From assembly GCF_000006405.1 (NCBI RefSeq), contig NW_003211397.1, positions 314,817 through 362,439 on the forward strand: a DNA stretch of 47,623 nucleotides. The letters are read 5' to 3'. Position 1 is the stretch's first letter, and each line of letters opens with the position of its first letter. This document shows, piece by piece, positions 22,110 through 32,559 of the stretch. The position numbers and the translations under genes are program-made. The DNA is from Perkinsus marinus ATCC 50983. Taxonomy: Eukaryota; Perkinsozoa; Perkinsida; Perkinsidae. The notes beneath the pieces were generated by a model, which saw nothing but the letters and a program-made list of their open reading frames with translations, ran no database searches and was not told the DNA's origin.

Positions 22110-22138
22110 CAGGAAACTGGAAAGTTTCCAGTTTCCTG
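22110..22138. repeat. Palindrome, 14-bp arms, 1-base centre
   Basis: Arms CAGGAAACTGGAAA and its exact reverse complement flank one G. The arms themselves contain an internal GGAAA direct repeat. Confidence 0.9.
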
Positions 22139-22651
22139 AAACCCTGATTTGAATGAGTAATCTGACACTTTGTTGAGTAACCTCATTGTAACTCTGGTTC
22201 TACTTGAGTTAACCAGTTCATGTTAGCAACACATTGTAATCCCTACTGCCTCCTCAGCCCCTGTTTTGCTACTGACAACTAAACGCTGAATGAATCGTAC
22301 ATCGTATACAACCGACATTGAACAAATATTGGTAGCATCAATTTGATACACAGGCGGCTCAAAGCGTTTCACTGAAAAGGCGAAAGCGTGGATGCAACAC
22401 AGAAATTCAAATTGTAAAGTTTCCAGACTTAGAGGGCCTTCGAACCTCCTTGGTGATACTCATACGGAATGGTGATATGGGCCGATTCTCCAAGCATAGA
22501 ACTGCGTGTGATCGTAGCCTGCTCATCAAACTTCACCGCGGCCTGTTATAACTCCGAGACCATATAACTACTATTCTCCATCCCACCTTCAATCGCCGTT
22601 TCCCACTTATTCGTTTGCCGCCTCTGAGAGCGAGAATTGATCGCGTAAGGA

Positions 22652-22673
22652 GTATCTTCAAGATACTATCTTG
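22652..22673. repeat. 7-8-7 motif (8-mer GTATCTTG)
   Basis: A perfect 22-base unit. Confidence 0.9.
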
Positions 22674-22690
22674 AGGTGGCACTATACCAG

Positions 22691-23200
22691 TGGCATAGTT
22701 GCCCCACCGAAAAACGTTGATGGTAAGTTACCACTGGTAACAGCCGGTTACAGTGTGTTACTATGCCGCATAGTTGCCTGTGGGATCTATCGTATTGAGT
22801 TGTATCTCGCGATGACATCGTCATCTCACCCAGGACAACCGTCTACACTAAGGCATATCTTTAATTGGCATAGGCGCCCCACTCTCATCAAGCTGCACAT
22901 AATCCTAGACTGGAATTCCGAGTAGTCCTCAAGCTCAACATATTCCCAATGCAATACATCTGCGGCCTATGAACACGGGGGAGGAGGCGAATCGAATATT
23001 AAGCCCCTACAGAGGGCATCTCGGCGTGGCATAGCTGCCCCACTTTAAACATCGTTCTCACTAAGGCAAATCGGCTTGGCATACCTGCCCCATCCTCACC
23101 ACACTAAGCCTAGAGATTCGCACAAGAGACAAATTGAATGTCAATATTACTGACTCAGTAATGTCACTCGAGAGCATCATGTGGTGGCATAGCTGCCCCA
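22691..23200. repeat. Dispersed GGCATAGCTGCCCCA words
   Basis: Near-identical words occur at about 22692, 23028, 23073 and 23186. The last two carry a longer shared context (CCTCACC..CACT.AGCCTAGAG). They lie between the SPINDLY 3' end and the RFC1 5' end. They could be regulatory repeats or remnants of a local duplication. Confidence 0.6.
22720..22741. repeat. 7-8-7 motif (8-mer GTGGTAAC), one mismatch
   Basis: Middle and right parts are perfect; the first base of the left part differs. Confidence 0.8.
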
Positions 23201-23638
23201 TCCTCACCGCACTGAGCCTAGAGGGTCGCATAAGCTGGTAATATTGCCAATACCCCAGCGGGCCACCAACAGCAGTCATTGTGGCCTTTGAGTTGGTGCC
23301 ACCACTGCAACCGAATATCACCCTTATTTCCATAAGTCACACGACCATAGGCCTACGTGGCACTGGGGTTAACTCACATTCAGCTCTCTTCATCAAATAT
23401 TCAGAACTATAATTCAATCGATGAACATTCAACAGCCTACACAACGCCTCAGACCGTCAAGTCGTCTGAGACTGAGCCTCTCAGTCTTTCGATTCGACAA
23501 AAGCAGCTTCCCAAAAGCAATCACCAATCGCTCCTAGGCAACTCATTATGAGTTACTCATACCACATCTTATTTAATTTATACGCAACCTCCTCAAACAT
23601 TGTCAAAGATAGAAACTAGTCTATAAACGTTTGGCAGA

Positions 23639-26296
23639 CTACACAGGCCTATTCTCTCTCCCCTCAGAATGCCGAGTCTCCGCCAGCATCTTCTCAACAG
23701 CTTCCTCCACTTCTATCGTATGCTTCTTTGCATCACACAGTGGCCCTTCCGCCATCAATCGCCTAAGTTCCCTCCGCCACTTCTCGAGATCGCCAACATT
23801 CTCAGCCAGCTTCTTGGCTTTCGCAATGTACTCCTCTTCACTAGTCGCTACAGTAGCAATCTCATAATCGCGACCGACCGCTCTTGCTAAGCTAGCAGTA
23901 ACCCTTTGTGAATGGCATGCACCCTTCAGTGCCAGTGTCACCACTGGCACTCCCATAAACATAGCTTCAGCACTTGTAGTAGTCCCAGCGTAAGGCCATG
24001 GGTCCAGGCAAACGTCAATTTCACCGTACATGCCCAAATGAGTTGAAGTCGATGGCGTCATTCCCAACAAGTCCAGCCGAGTCGACGGAACACCCTCCTC
24101 CGCGAACAGCCGGTTGAGCCTCTCCACAGCGACCGTCGAAGCGAGGGCTTTCGACTTCAGCATCAACCGCGAGTTTGGAACCTCTCGCAGTATTTGAGCC
24201 CAGACCCGTACAGTGTCGTCAGACAGTTTAGCTAAAGTGTTGAAACTACCGAAGGTGGCAGTCCCACCAGTGCGTCGTTGAGGGGCTTCCAACACACACT
24301 CGGGGACATTTTCAGGAGGTATATAACACAGAAAACAGTGAGGCAAGCGGACTAGCTGTTCGCTATAACCGTTGCCCGAAGACTCTATAGGATCAGTAAC
24401 CTCATCAACCAATCGGAAGTCCATATTGGGCAGGCCAGTCGTATTAGGGTAACCAATGTAAGTAACAGTACACGGCGCTGGCTTCACTGCGAAGACCAAA
24501 AGGCGGTTGTTACCAGAGTGTCCCGCGAGGTCGACCAAAACGTCAATATGATCCTCCCAAATCTGCCGAGCCAATTGACGATCGTCCATATCGTGCACGT
24601 CCACCCATTTCCATTCAGAGTGCCTTTCTATATATCCCCGCAGTCTCCGAGTTACTGCATCATTTACTGCCGAGTCGTGATAAGCATAGACCTCCACCTT
24701 AGCTGGGTTATGGCACCGGAAAAGACCATCCACGAAATAACTCACAGAATGGCCTCGTAAATCAGGCGACACGTAGCCGATTCTGATCTTGCCTGAGCCT
24801 GCGGGATTCTTTCGACTAACAGCCGCGCTGAAAATGGTCTTGCTGTCAACTTCCTTAGCGACCCGAGCCACAACAGACTCCCCCCACTTGCGATGCTCCT
24901 TGGCCACCCATAAGCCGCCATCCCTCTGAGGGAGGTAGTTGAGGCTCATGAGTCTACTGTGTGAGGCATGACGGTGATCCGGCTCAGCTTTCAAGCAGTC
25001 CTCAAAGGAGGCAATGGCCGATCGTGTTAGTCCAATATCACGTAAAAAGATACCAGCAGTATTAAACGCCTCCGCTTCGCCAGAAATTTTGCACAAGTTC
25101 ACTGATTTTTCAAGATCTCGGCCAGCTACTCCATATATAGCCCCCAGTCTATGCAGGTATTCTTTATTAGACGGATCGAGGTCAACCGCTTTCACCATAG
25201 CCGTTTTGCAGTCGGCCCAGTCGTCAAGAAGTCGGTAACACTCCGCTTTAGCTGCCCACAGAGCTCCCTTAACTCTGCTATTAACATTCCCATCCACCAG
25301 AGCAATCGCCGTACCAAGAGTCGGCAATTCCTTAGCGAATTCGCCCTGTCGATGCAACATAGAAGCTTTCACTTGAAAGACTCTATAGTCATCAGGAGCC
25401 AACTGATACGCTTCAAGCCATGCCTCCTCTTCTTCTTTCGATAACAGAGTGTGCGCCAGGTCCCGTGATATCATCGCAATACTTCTACTGAACTCCGAAG
25501 AAGTACCATCGTTTGCCAAAAGTGCATCCCTGTGTCTGTCCCTAAGGCACTTGAGCGCCCGTCGGAACGCTACAATGGCATCTTCAACATGACCAACTTC
25601 CCTTCGTAAAATAGCTACATTGTTAAGCGCCTGAACGTGGTTCGGGTCAATTTCGAGAACCCTCAAGTAAAGCTGAGAAGCTTCAACAGGATCAGTGGTG
25701 ATAACCGCTAGGTTATAAAGGGCCGCACAACAGTTCGGATCGGCTTCAACAGCGTTCAAGAGAGTCTTTCGAGCCACCACAGGATCGGGAATACACAAAG
25801 CCTGGTCAGTCAAACAAAGTGCCGTGAGCTCAGCGAAGCGATGCTGATATCGAGATGACAGTACACGGTCCGCAGCGAGGGCCTCTCTCATGATCGTCAA
25901 TGCCTCTATATAACGACAGGTAGCATGGTAGTGCCGGGCTAGGTAGTATGAGGCAAGGGGACTTGTGCCCTTCTGGTGAAGGGCGACCAAAGGAGCAACA
26001 AACTCATCAGCGTTGATCGGCTCGATCGCTAGCTGAGTCAGATAGCGAGCTATGACCACCAGGTCTGGCCAGGGACCCGGTACTCGATCGAGAACAGCTA
26101 GGGCTTCCGTGAAGGCTTTACGAGAGTAGTGAAAACAGGCGGATTTCTGACAAATAAAACAATCAAAAAAGGCGGAGCGAAGCTGCTAACTCACTAGTGC
26201 TGAAGCTGTTGACTCAGTAGATAGGGCAGAGATGTCTACATCGGACTCTGAGAATATTGCATCGAATTGGTCTCCACCGGTGAATGAAGAAAACAT
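23639..26296 (-). CDS. SPY: SPINDLY-like GT41 glycosyltransferase, complete
   Basis: A two-exon gene for about 869 aa. The first ~420 residues are TPR repeats (for example CAALYNLAVITTDPVEASQLYLRVL). The rest is the GT41 catalytic region with RIGYVSPDLRGHSVSYF, LAGHSGNNRL, YIGYPNTTGLPNMDFRLVDE, a GSFNTLAKLSD segment and DPWPYAGTTTSAEA. The PNTTGLP and RLPHCFLCY stretches are closer to plant-type SPY (protein O-fucosyltransferase) than to animal OGT as I recall them, so nucleocytoplasmic O-fucosylation of Ser/Thr is inferred. A 48-nt intron (26147-26194) near the 5' end has a perfect donor and a strong pyrimidine tract. The Met at 26296 is the first in frame across the splice. A second, truncated copy follows the assembly gap. 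Confidence 0.88.
26147..26194 (-). other. 48-nt SPINDLY intron
   Basis: Donor GTGAGT, acceptor TTTATTTGTCAG. The length is a multiple of three. In this copy an in-frame TAG follows the donor; the second copy (30212-30259) has TAT and stays open. It shares AGCAGCTTCGCTCCGCCT with an RFC1 intron (15992-16033). Confidence 0.85.
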
Positions 26297-27105
26297 AAAA
26301 CAGGAATGTCACAACTAACAAAAACCGTAGGCTGCTGTTACTATTCGGGGGAAGGAAGGGAATTTATCCCTTTTACGGTACGACTTTCGAAACCGTGAGT
26401 GTTCTCAACCATAACTGTATGTATGCCCATCCTAAGAGAATTCATAAATTGGACTCGGAATTTTGACTTCTGGAACTACGAGAAGATCTCAGAGATATAG
26501 ACTGCTCATGTGCCCATCCTCTATAGCTAGCGTCAAGCGATGAGAATAAATCACTACAACTCGACAGGGTGAGGATATCGTGGAGTTATGATGCACATCA
26601 ACGCAGTCGTCGAGTTTATATCCGTGTGAACCATGAAGAAGATCAAAATGTTCATGAAACTTTCCTGGCGAATGCTGGCAACTCTCTGAGTAAAGTTGAG
26701 GAATAAAACTAACAAGGACCTCCTTGTTAGATCACAAATGCGCCCCAATGATGTTGAATATATATCCTATTATACTACTTGCCTACGTATCCCATGAATA
26801 TACCCCGCAGAAGTTGTTCGAAGTGAAGATATACGCCCTTGGTTCCTCCAACGCACAGCGGCCACAGTCTGGTGACCAGTCCAATTACTACTACATTATA
26901 ATGAACTCTGAAAAGTATAGATACCCAAGTACAGATACATTCTCTCAGGAGATATTCTCCTCCACTAGACAAGCTTGGTTATATTCGAAAGGAACCGCCG
27001 CCTAGAAGTGATACTACAGTGTTGATGAAGTCTGTGTTGGATCCGCCATGGCGATCGGAACTGCTTACAGCGACCGCATATGCAGAAAAAATCGCAAGAA
27101 AAATA
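26297..27105. other. SPINDLY upstream region
   Basis: No coding region is supported. The sequence is repeated with indels at about 30362-31208, and the reading frames differ between the two versions, which argues for non-coding DNA. Confidence 0.5.
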
Positions 27106-27177
27106 GGGCTGAGCCGAGAATCGAACTCGGGACCTCTCGCACCCAAAGCGAGAATCATACCACTAGACCACACAGCC
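27106..27177 (-). tRNA. tRNA-Pro (TGG)
   Basis: Read on the minus strand: acceptor GGCTGTG pairs with CTCAGCC except for one T-T mismatch at pair 6-67. The anticodon stem CTCGC/GCGAG encloses TTTGGGT (anticodon TGG). The T arm CCGAG-TTCGATT-CTCGG is perfect, followed by discriminator C. The body matches the usual eukaryotic tRNA-Pro pattern and has no intron. Confidence 0.9.
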
Positions 27178-27377
27178 GGTGTTCACCACAAACTACCAAA
27201 TCGCTGTGTCAAATACTATGCATACAATATGTTACCAAAACGATCTTAAATTCTTCCAGCAAAACCACCGATCACATACAATACTCAACGACATACTCGA
27301 ACTCCCTCAGTATAACAAAATCGCGGACCGACAGGAAATATAGGGTGCGAAGGAGAATTCAATAATACATAACAAAT

Positions 27378-27620
27378 TTAGTCATCATAATGTGGGCGCA
27401 CCACGAAATTCCCCACAATAGTATTACTCAGCAGATTCCTTAATTCCTTCGATTCACCATACTTCTGCTCCTCTGTCGTAGTGCTGCACTTCCGACGACA
27501 TGACGTACAGGCAATCACCGTAGTAGACGAGATACCAACCCAAGATCGCTGTACTAATACTGGGCCCAACCGCTGGAGTATAATCAACCCTCGAGACGAC
27601 AACATTAGAGCTTCACCCAT
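27378..27620 (-). CDS. Small open frame, conserved in both locus copies
   Basis: 80 aa starting MGEALMLSSRGLIILQRLG and containing CTSCRRKCSTTTEEQKYGESKEL. The first ~60 residues are identical in the second copy (31466-31723), after which the C-termini diverge (NFVVRPHYDD against NFVACSMMSKL). A short N-terminal amphipathic stretch could be a targeting sequence. No family is recognised. It may be one exon of a spliced gene or chance. Confidence 0.3.
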   Translation of the reverse strand: MGEALMLSSRGLIILQRLGPVLVQRSWVGISSTTVIACTSCRRKCSTTTEEQKYGESKELRNLLSNTIVGNFVVRPHYDD

Positions 27621-28457
27621 GATATGAAGAAAAAAACACTAATGAGAAACACAAGCTTCATTTTGCTTCCCGAAAAAAACACATGTGAGCAGCGAATGAC
27701 GTGATGTTGAATACGTGATGTGTTTTACGTGATATGGGGTGAGTTGTCCGGGGTGTAATTCACAGAGTGCTTTTCTAATTCACTTCATATCGCGAATATC
27801 GCGTTTTCCACATAGAGTATCACCTTAAACGGGTGAAACTCCGTCGAGCCACAACTACGAATAATATGAAGTATGATACTTTTAGGACTCTGCCGTTTCA
27901 TAACACACTGTCATACTGCAGGCTCAGACAGCAGTGACTGAGCCTGCAGCTAAACCTCTATACTGGCTATTACTCGCCTGGTTGAAGGGGTGCTGCGCAA
28001 GAAGAGGATTAATAATATCAGCAAATATAATTTGGTTTATAATTCATAAAAAATAATATAATCAACGAAATAAAGTACAAAAATATATATTAAAGTTCCA
28101 CCCTAGTGATATGAAAAACATATTTCACGACTACCGCATATCACCGCGAATAAAATCGCGTTTTACACCACTTCACGTAAAACGGGTAGTCGTGAAACTC
28201 CACTCTCCTACGAGGAGATGTGGTAACCGCTGCGACTAGCACTAGCACTATAGATGTGGTGGAGAAAGAAGCATCGCATCCGCATATAGCTAATGCAAAC
28301 ACCCACTGCGCGCGCCACAATAATCTATGCACCGCAATACATGAAATATCATTGACTTCATAACAGAGATTCCATACTAAAAAACTGCCCCCTATCCGAA
28401 AACCATAAAATACTAGAAGACTACAATATCAAAGTAAACGAAGAAACTTGAACCAAT
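27621..28457. other. Region between small frame and OTU 3' end
   Basis: Holds a degraded element A around 27715-27850, a hairpin at 27916-27949 with perfect 12-bp arms (CTGCAGGCTCAG, 10-base loop), an AT-rich tract, and element A at 28094-28201. The same arrangement recurs in the second copy, with its hairpin at 32019-32052. Confidence 0.6.
28094..28201. mobile_element. Element A copy
   Basis: Contains CCCTAGTGATATGAAAAACA at the left, TTTTACACCACTTCACGTAA inside and GTAGTCGTGAAACTCC at the right end. The left terminus is truncated (AGTTCCACC). The matching copy in the second locus is 32198-32303. Confidence 0.75.
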
Positions 28458-29360
28458 TCACACTCGAACCAGCTGCGCTTCTCCACCTTGCTTCTGTTCT
28501 TCATCGTCCTTCTCACGGGATTTCTTCCCCGCCTTTTTTCGTTTATTTTTCGACTTTTGCTTCTTCTTCTTTTCATCCCATTTATCTTCACCCGTTGAGG
28601 AGAAGCATTCACGAACCTAGACGAGGTCCTGGGTTCAAATCCCGGCCCCGGCACTTACTTCAGCTAGAGTCCGTAGTCGTTCATCGTCTTCCCATAGGAC
28701 TGCATTATAGTGTTCTCCATCATGATAAGACAGCAGAATACACTGAGTGGTCTCTGGGTCCACTTCCTTGTATTTGATCTCATAGTGGACCTATGATATC
28801 GAGAACGACGACTATTTTAAGATCAATGAAGTTTCACCACCCTAGTGATATGAAAACCACTGGTGAAAATATTTTTCACGACTACTGCATATCACTGCGA
28901 ATTACGCCACTTCACGTAAAACAGGTCGTGAAACTCTGAAATTTTTTTTGATGATAATTGAGTTTCACCCGTTTTACGTGAAGTGGCGTAAAACTCTGTG
29001 AAAAACTCTGCGAAATTCGCTCTACTCAGTAGTCGTGAAATATGTTTTTCACTAGTGTTTTTCATATCACTAGGGTGGTGGTGAAACTCCAATTATATAA
29101 GAAAAATACTGGAAACTCTGAATAACCTCTCCAAAGATATCGTCACAACAGACGTGCCTAATAATATTCCATATATACACTTTTCCAAGGTGATACTCGC
29201 GACAACGACAAATTGATCCTTATTGGCCCCATCGGCTCACAACGATATAGTAACAACCTCCGTGACAGAGTAATAAGGAGGACCCATCCCTACTCACACG
29301 TTGAGCGCGTAAAACTAATGCAGTAACATCGTAAGCACCACAAAGGGCCGTGAGCTCCAC
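28458..29360 (-). CDS. OTU protease exons 4-6, partial copy at contig end
   Basis: Three exons match those of the complete gene at 32560-35145: 29298-29360 (VELTALCGAYDVTALVLRAQR), 28659-28790 (LLSYHDGEHYNAVLWEDDE) and 28458-28616 (Lys-rich tail ending QLVRV). The frames are intact and the 42-nt last intron is identical in position. Exons 1-3, including the catalytic Cys, are missing because the sequence ends at the N gap. There is no element C in the intron before exon 5. This is probably the other allele or an unmerged contig end and not a second gene. Confidence 0.75.
28829..28936. mobile_element. Element A copy in OTU intron (first copy)
   Basis: Starts GAAGTTTCACCACCCTAG and ends CAGGTCGTGAAACTC. 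It is absent from the corresponding place of the second locus copy as far as I can see. Confidence 0.7.
28961..29090. mobile_element. Element A copy, opposite orientation
   Basis: Starts TGAGTTTCACCCGTTTTACG and ends GGTGGTGAAACTCC. It lies beside the previous copy in inverted orientation in the same OTU intron. Confidence 0.75.
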
Positions 29361-29412
29361 CTGAACAGACGATCGAAATCGACAACTGCTGGTTGTTGTT
29401 GTTGACAACAGT

Positions 29413-29529
29413 GGGGGGGGGAAACACGCACATGGTCAACTACGTGTGTTGGTACTAACATGAAAACGCTGATAGTATGATTTTTGGGAATTCTTATTGC
29501 TTTTTTCTACACTCCTACCTGAACTCGTA
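29413..29529 (+). mobile_element. Element B, truncated by the gap
   Basis: Starts with a CAGTG end and runs CACATGGTCAACTACGTGTG to the last base before the N run. It matches the left part of the complete copy at 33803-34015. Confidence 0.7.
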
Positions 29530-29629
29530 NNNNNNNNNNNNNNNNNNNNNNNNNNNNNNNNNNNNNNNNNNNNNNNNNNNNNNNNNNNNNNNNNNNNNNN
29601 NNNNNNNNNNNNNNNNNNNNNNNNNNNNN
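29530..29629. other. Assembly gap, exactly 100 N
   Basis: A fixed-size N run. Sequence left of it ends at a point homologous to about 33924; sequence right of it starts at a point homologous to about 25564. Confidence 1.
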
Positions 29630-30361
29630 TCGGAACGCTACAATGGCATCTTCAACATGCCCAACTTCCTTCGTAAAATAGCTACATTGTTAAGCGCTGA
29701 ACGTGGTTCGGATCAATTTCGAGAACCTCAAGTAAAGCTGAGAAGCTTCAACAGGATCAGTGGTGATGACCGCTAGGTTATAAAGGGCCGGGCAACAGTT
29801 CGGATCGGCTTCAACAGCATTCAAGAGAGTCTTTCGAGCCACCACAGGATCGGGAATACACAAAGCCTGGTCAGTCAAACAAAGTGCCGTGAGCTCAGCG
29901 AAGCGATGCTGATATCGGGATGACAGTATATGGTCCGCAGCGAGGGCCTCTCTAATAATCGTCAATGCCTCTATATAACGACAGGTAGCATGGTAGTGCC
30001 GGGCTAGGTAGTATGAGGCGAGGGGACTTTTGCCCTTCTGATGGAGGGCGACCAAAGGACCAACAAACTCATCAGCGTTGATCGGCTCGATCGCTAGCTG
30101 AGTCAGATAGCGAGCTATAACCACCAGGTCTGGCCAGGGATGCGGTACTCGATCGAGAACAGCTAGGGCTTCCGTGAAGGCTTTACGAGAGTAGTGAAAA
30201 CAGGCGGATTTCTGACAAATGAAACAATCAAAAAAGGCGGAGCGAAGCTGATAACTCACTAGTGCTGAAGCTGTTGACTCAGTAGATAGGGCAGAGATGT
30301 CTACATCGGACTCTGAGAATATTGCATCGAATTGGTCTCCACCGGTGAATGAAGAAAACAT
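29630..30361 (-). CDS. SPY: SPINDLY 5' part, truncated copy
   Basis: The N-terminal exon and part of the TPR region, almost identical to 25564-26296. Within about 100 bases of the gap there are three single-base deletions relative to the first copy (about 29670, 29697, 29727), which break the frame and look like low-quality contig-end sequence. The 48-nt intron (30212-30259) has no stop here. The catalytic region is missing. It is probably a duplicate of the same gene created by failure to merge contig ends. Confidence 0.75.
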
Positions 30362-31208
30362 AAAACAGGAATGCCACAACTAACAAAAACCGTCGGCTGT
30401 TGTCGCTATTCAGGGGAAGGGAGGGAATGCTTTCCTTTTACGGTACGACTTCCGAAACCGTGAGCGTCCTCCACCACTTACGCCCCGTAACTGCATGTAT
30501 GCCCATCCTATGAGAACTCATGAGCTGGACAAGGAATTTTGACTTCCGTAACTACGAGAAGATCTCAGAGATGAAGCAACGTAGACTGCTCATGTGCCCA
30601 TCCTCTATAGCTAGCGTCAAGCAATGAGAATAAATCACTACAACTCGACAGGGTAAGTATACGTATAAGATATAATGGAGTGTTACGACGCACATCGACG
30701 TAGCCGTCGAGTTTATATCCGTGTGAACCATGTAGAAGATCAAAATGTTCATGAAACTTTCCTGGCGAATGCTGGCAACTCTCTGAGTAAAGTTGAGGAA
30801 TAAGACTAACGAGGACCTCCTTGTTAGATCACAAATGCGCCCCAATGATGTTAAATATATATCCTATTATACTACTTGCCTACGTATCCCATAAATATAC
30901 CCCGCTGAGGTTGTTTGAAGTAGATATAGCGTGTTAGTTTGCCCCTTGTTCCTCCAGCGCACAGCGAACACAGTCTGGTGACCAGTCCAATTACTACTAC
31001 ATTATAATGAACTCTGAAAAGGATAGATACCCGAGTACAGATACATTCTCTCAGGAGATACTCTTCTTCACTAGACAAGCTTGCATTCGAAAGGAACCGC
31101 CGCCTGAAAGTGACACTGTAGTGTTGATGAAGTCTGTGTTAGATCCGCCATGGCGATCGGAACTGCTTACAGCGACCGCATATGGAGAAAAAAAACGCAA
31201 GAAAAATA

Positions 31209-31280
31209 GGGCTGAGCCGAGAATCGAACTCGGGGCCTCTCGCACCCAAAGCGAGAATCATACCACTAGACCACACAGCC
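31209..31280 (-). tRNA. tRNA-Pro (TGG), second copy
   Basis: Same as 27106-27177 apart from one change in the variable/T-arm junction (GGTCC to GGCCC on the minus strand). It includes the same T-T mismatch in the acceptor stem. Confidence 0.88.
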
Positions 31281-31465
31281 GATATTCACCACAAACTACC
31301 AAAACGCTGTGTCCAATACTGTGCATACAATATGATACCAAAACCATCTTAAATTCTTCCAGCAAAACCACCGATCACATACAATACTCAACGACTTGGG
31401 CTCCCTCAATATATCAAAATTACGGACCAGCTGATCGACAGAAACCATAGGGTGCGAAGGAGAAT

Positions 31466-31723
31466 TCAATAATACATGATAAGTTTAGACATCATTGAGC
31501 ACGCCACGAAGTTCCCCACAACAGTATTACTCGTCGAATTCCCTAATTCCTTCGATTCACCATACTTCTGCTCCTCAGTCGTAGTGCTGCACTTCCGACG
31601 ACATGACGTACAGGCAATCACCGTAGTAGACGAGATACCAACCCAAGATCGCTGTACTAATACTGGGCCCAACCGCTGGAGTATAATCAACCCTCGAGAC
31701 GACAACATTAGAGCTTCACCCAT
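31466..31723 (-). CDS. Small open frame, second copy
   Basis: 85 aa, identical to the first copy through EEQKYGESKEL and divergent afterwards. See 27378-27620. Confidence 0.28.
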   Translation of the reverse strand: MGEALMLSSRGLIILQRLGPVLVQRSWVGISSTTVIACTSCRRKCSTTTEEQKYGESKELGNSTSNTVVGNFVACSMMSKLIMYY

Positions 31724-32197
31724 GATATGAAGAAAAAAACACTAATGAGAAACACAAGCTTCATCTTGCTTCCCGAAAAAAACACATGTGAGCAGCGAAT
31801 GACGTGATGTTGAATACGTGATGTGTTTTACGTGATATGGGGTGAGTTGTCCGGGGTGTAATTCACAGAGTGCTTTTCTAATTCACTTCATATCGCGAAT
31901 AACGCGTTTTTCACATAGAGTATCACCTTAAACGGGTGAAACTCCGTCGAGCCACAACTACGAATAATATGAAGTATGATACTTTTAGGACTCTGCCGTT
32001 TCATAACACACTGTCATACTGCAGGCTCAGACAGCAGTGACTGAGCCTGCAGCTAAACCTCTATACTGGCTATTACTCGCCTGGTTGAAGGGGTGCTGCG
32101 CAAGAAGAGGATTAATAATATCAGCAAATATAATTTGGTTTATTATTCATAAAAAATAATATAATTAACGGAATAAAGTAAAAAATATATATTCGAT

Positions 32198-32303
32198 TTC
32201 CACTCTAGTGATATGAAAAATATATTTCACGACTACTGCATATCACCGCGAATAAAATCGCGTTTTACACCACTTCACGTAAAACGGGTAGTCGTGAAAC
32301 TCC
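32198..32303. mobile_element. Element A copy
   Basis: Counterpart of 28094-28201 with a few substitutions, in the 3' flank of the OTU gene. Confidence 0.75.
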
Positions 32304-32559
32304 ACTCTCCTACGAGGAGATGTGGTAACCGCTGAGGCTAACACTAGCACTATAGATATGCTGGAGGAACAATCATCGTAACCGTATATAGCTAATGCAA
32401 AGACGTACTGCGCGCGCCACAATAATCTATGCACCGCAATACATGAAATATCATTGACTTCATAAGAGAGATTCCATACTAAAAAACTACCACCTATCTG
32501 AGGACTATAAAATACTAGAAAACTACAATATCAAAGTAAACGAAGAAACTTGAACCAAT

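Larger units (their letters stand above)
21826..23638. other. RFC1 5' / SPINDLY 3' intergenic region
   Basis: No gene was recognised. The region holds the RFC1 promoter side, a perfect palindrome (22110-22138), two 7-8-7 motifs (22652-22673, 22720-22741) and four or more copies of a GGCATAGCTGCCCCA-like word. Confidence 0.5.

Noticed and set aside
26554-26748. Minus-strand frame MGRICDLTRR, repeated at 30552-30845
   Set aside because: The two copies diverge in frame after about 50 codons and no splice partner was found; it is shared because the DNA is duplicated.
28617-28658. Apparent tRNA 3' half with a perfect T arm (CTGGGTTCAAATCCCGG), repeated at 32719-32760
   Set aside because: No 5' acceptor strand exists, and the stretch is exactly a 42-nt phase-0 intron joining LRTLAE to VRECFSS in the OTU gene, with coding sequence on both sides.
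23639-30361. Two independent SPINDLY genes
   Set aside because: The second copy stops at an N gap, has clustered single-base errors there, and overlaps in the manner of unmerged contig ends. Kept as a truncated duplicate only.
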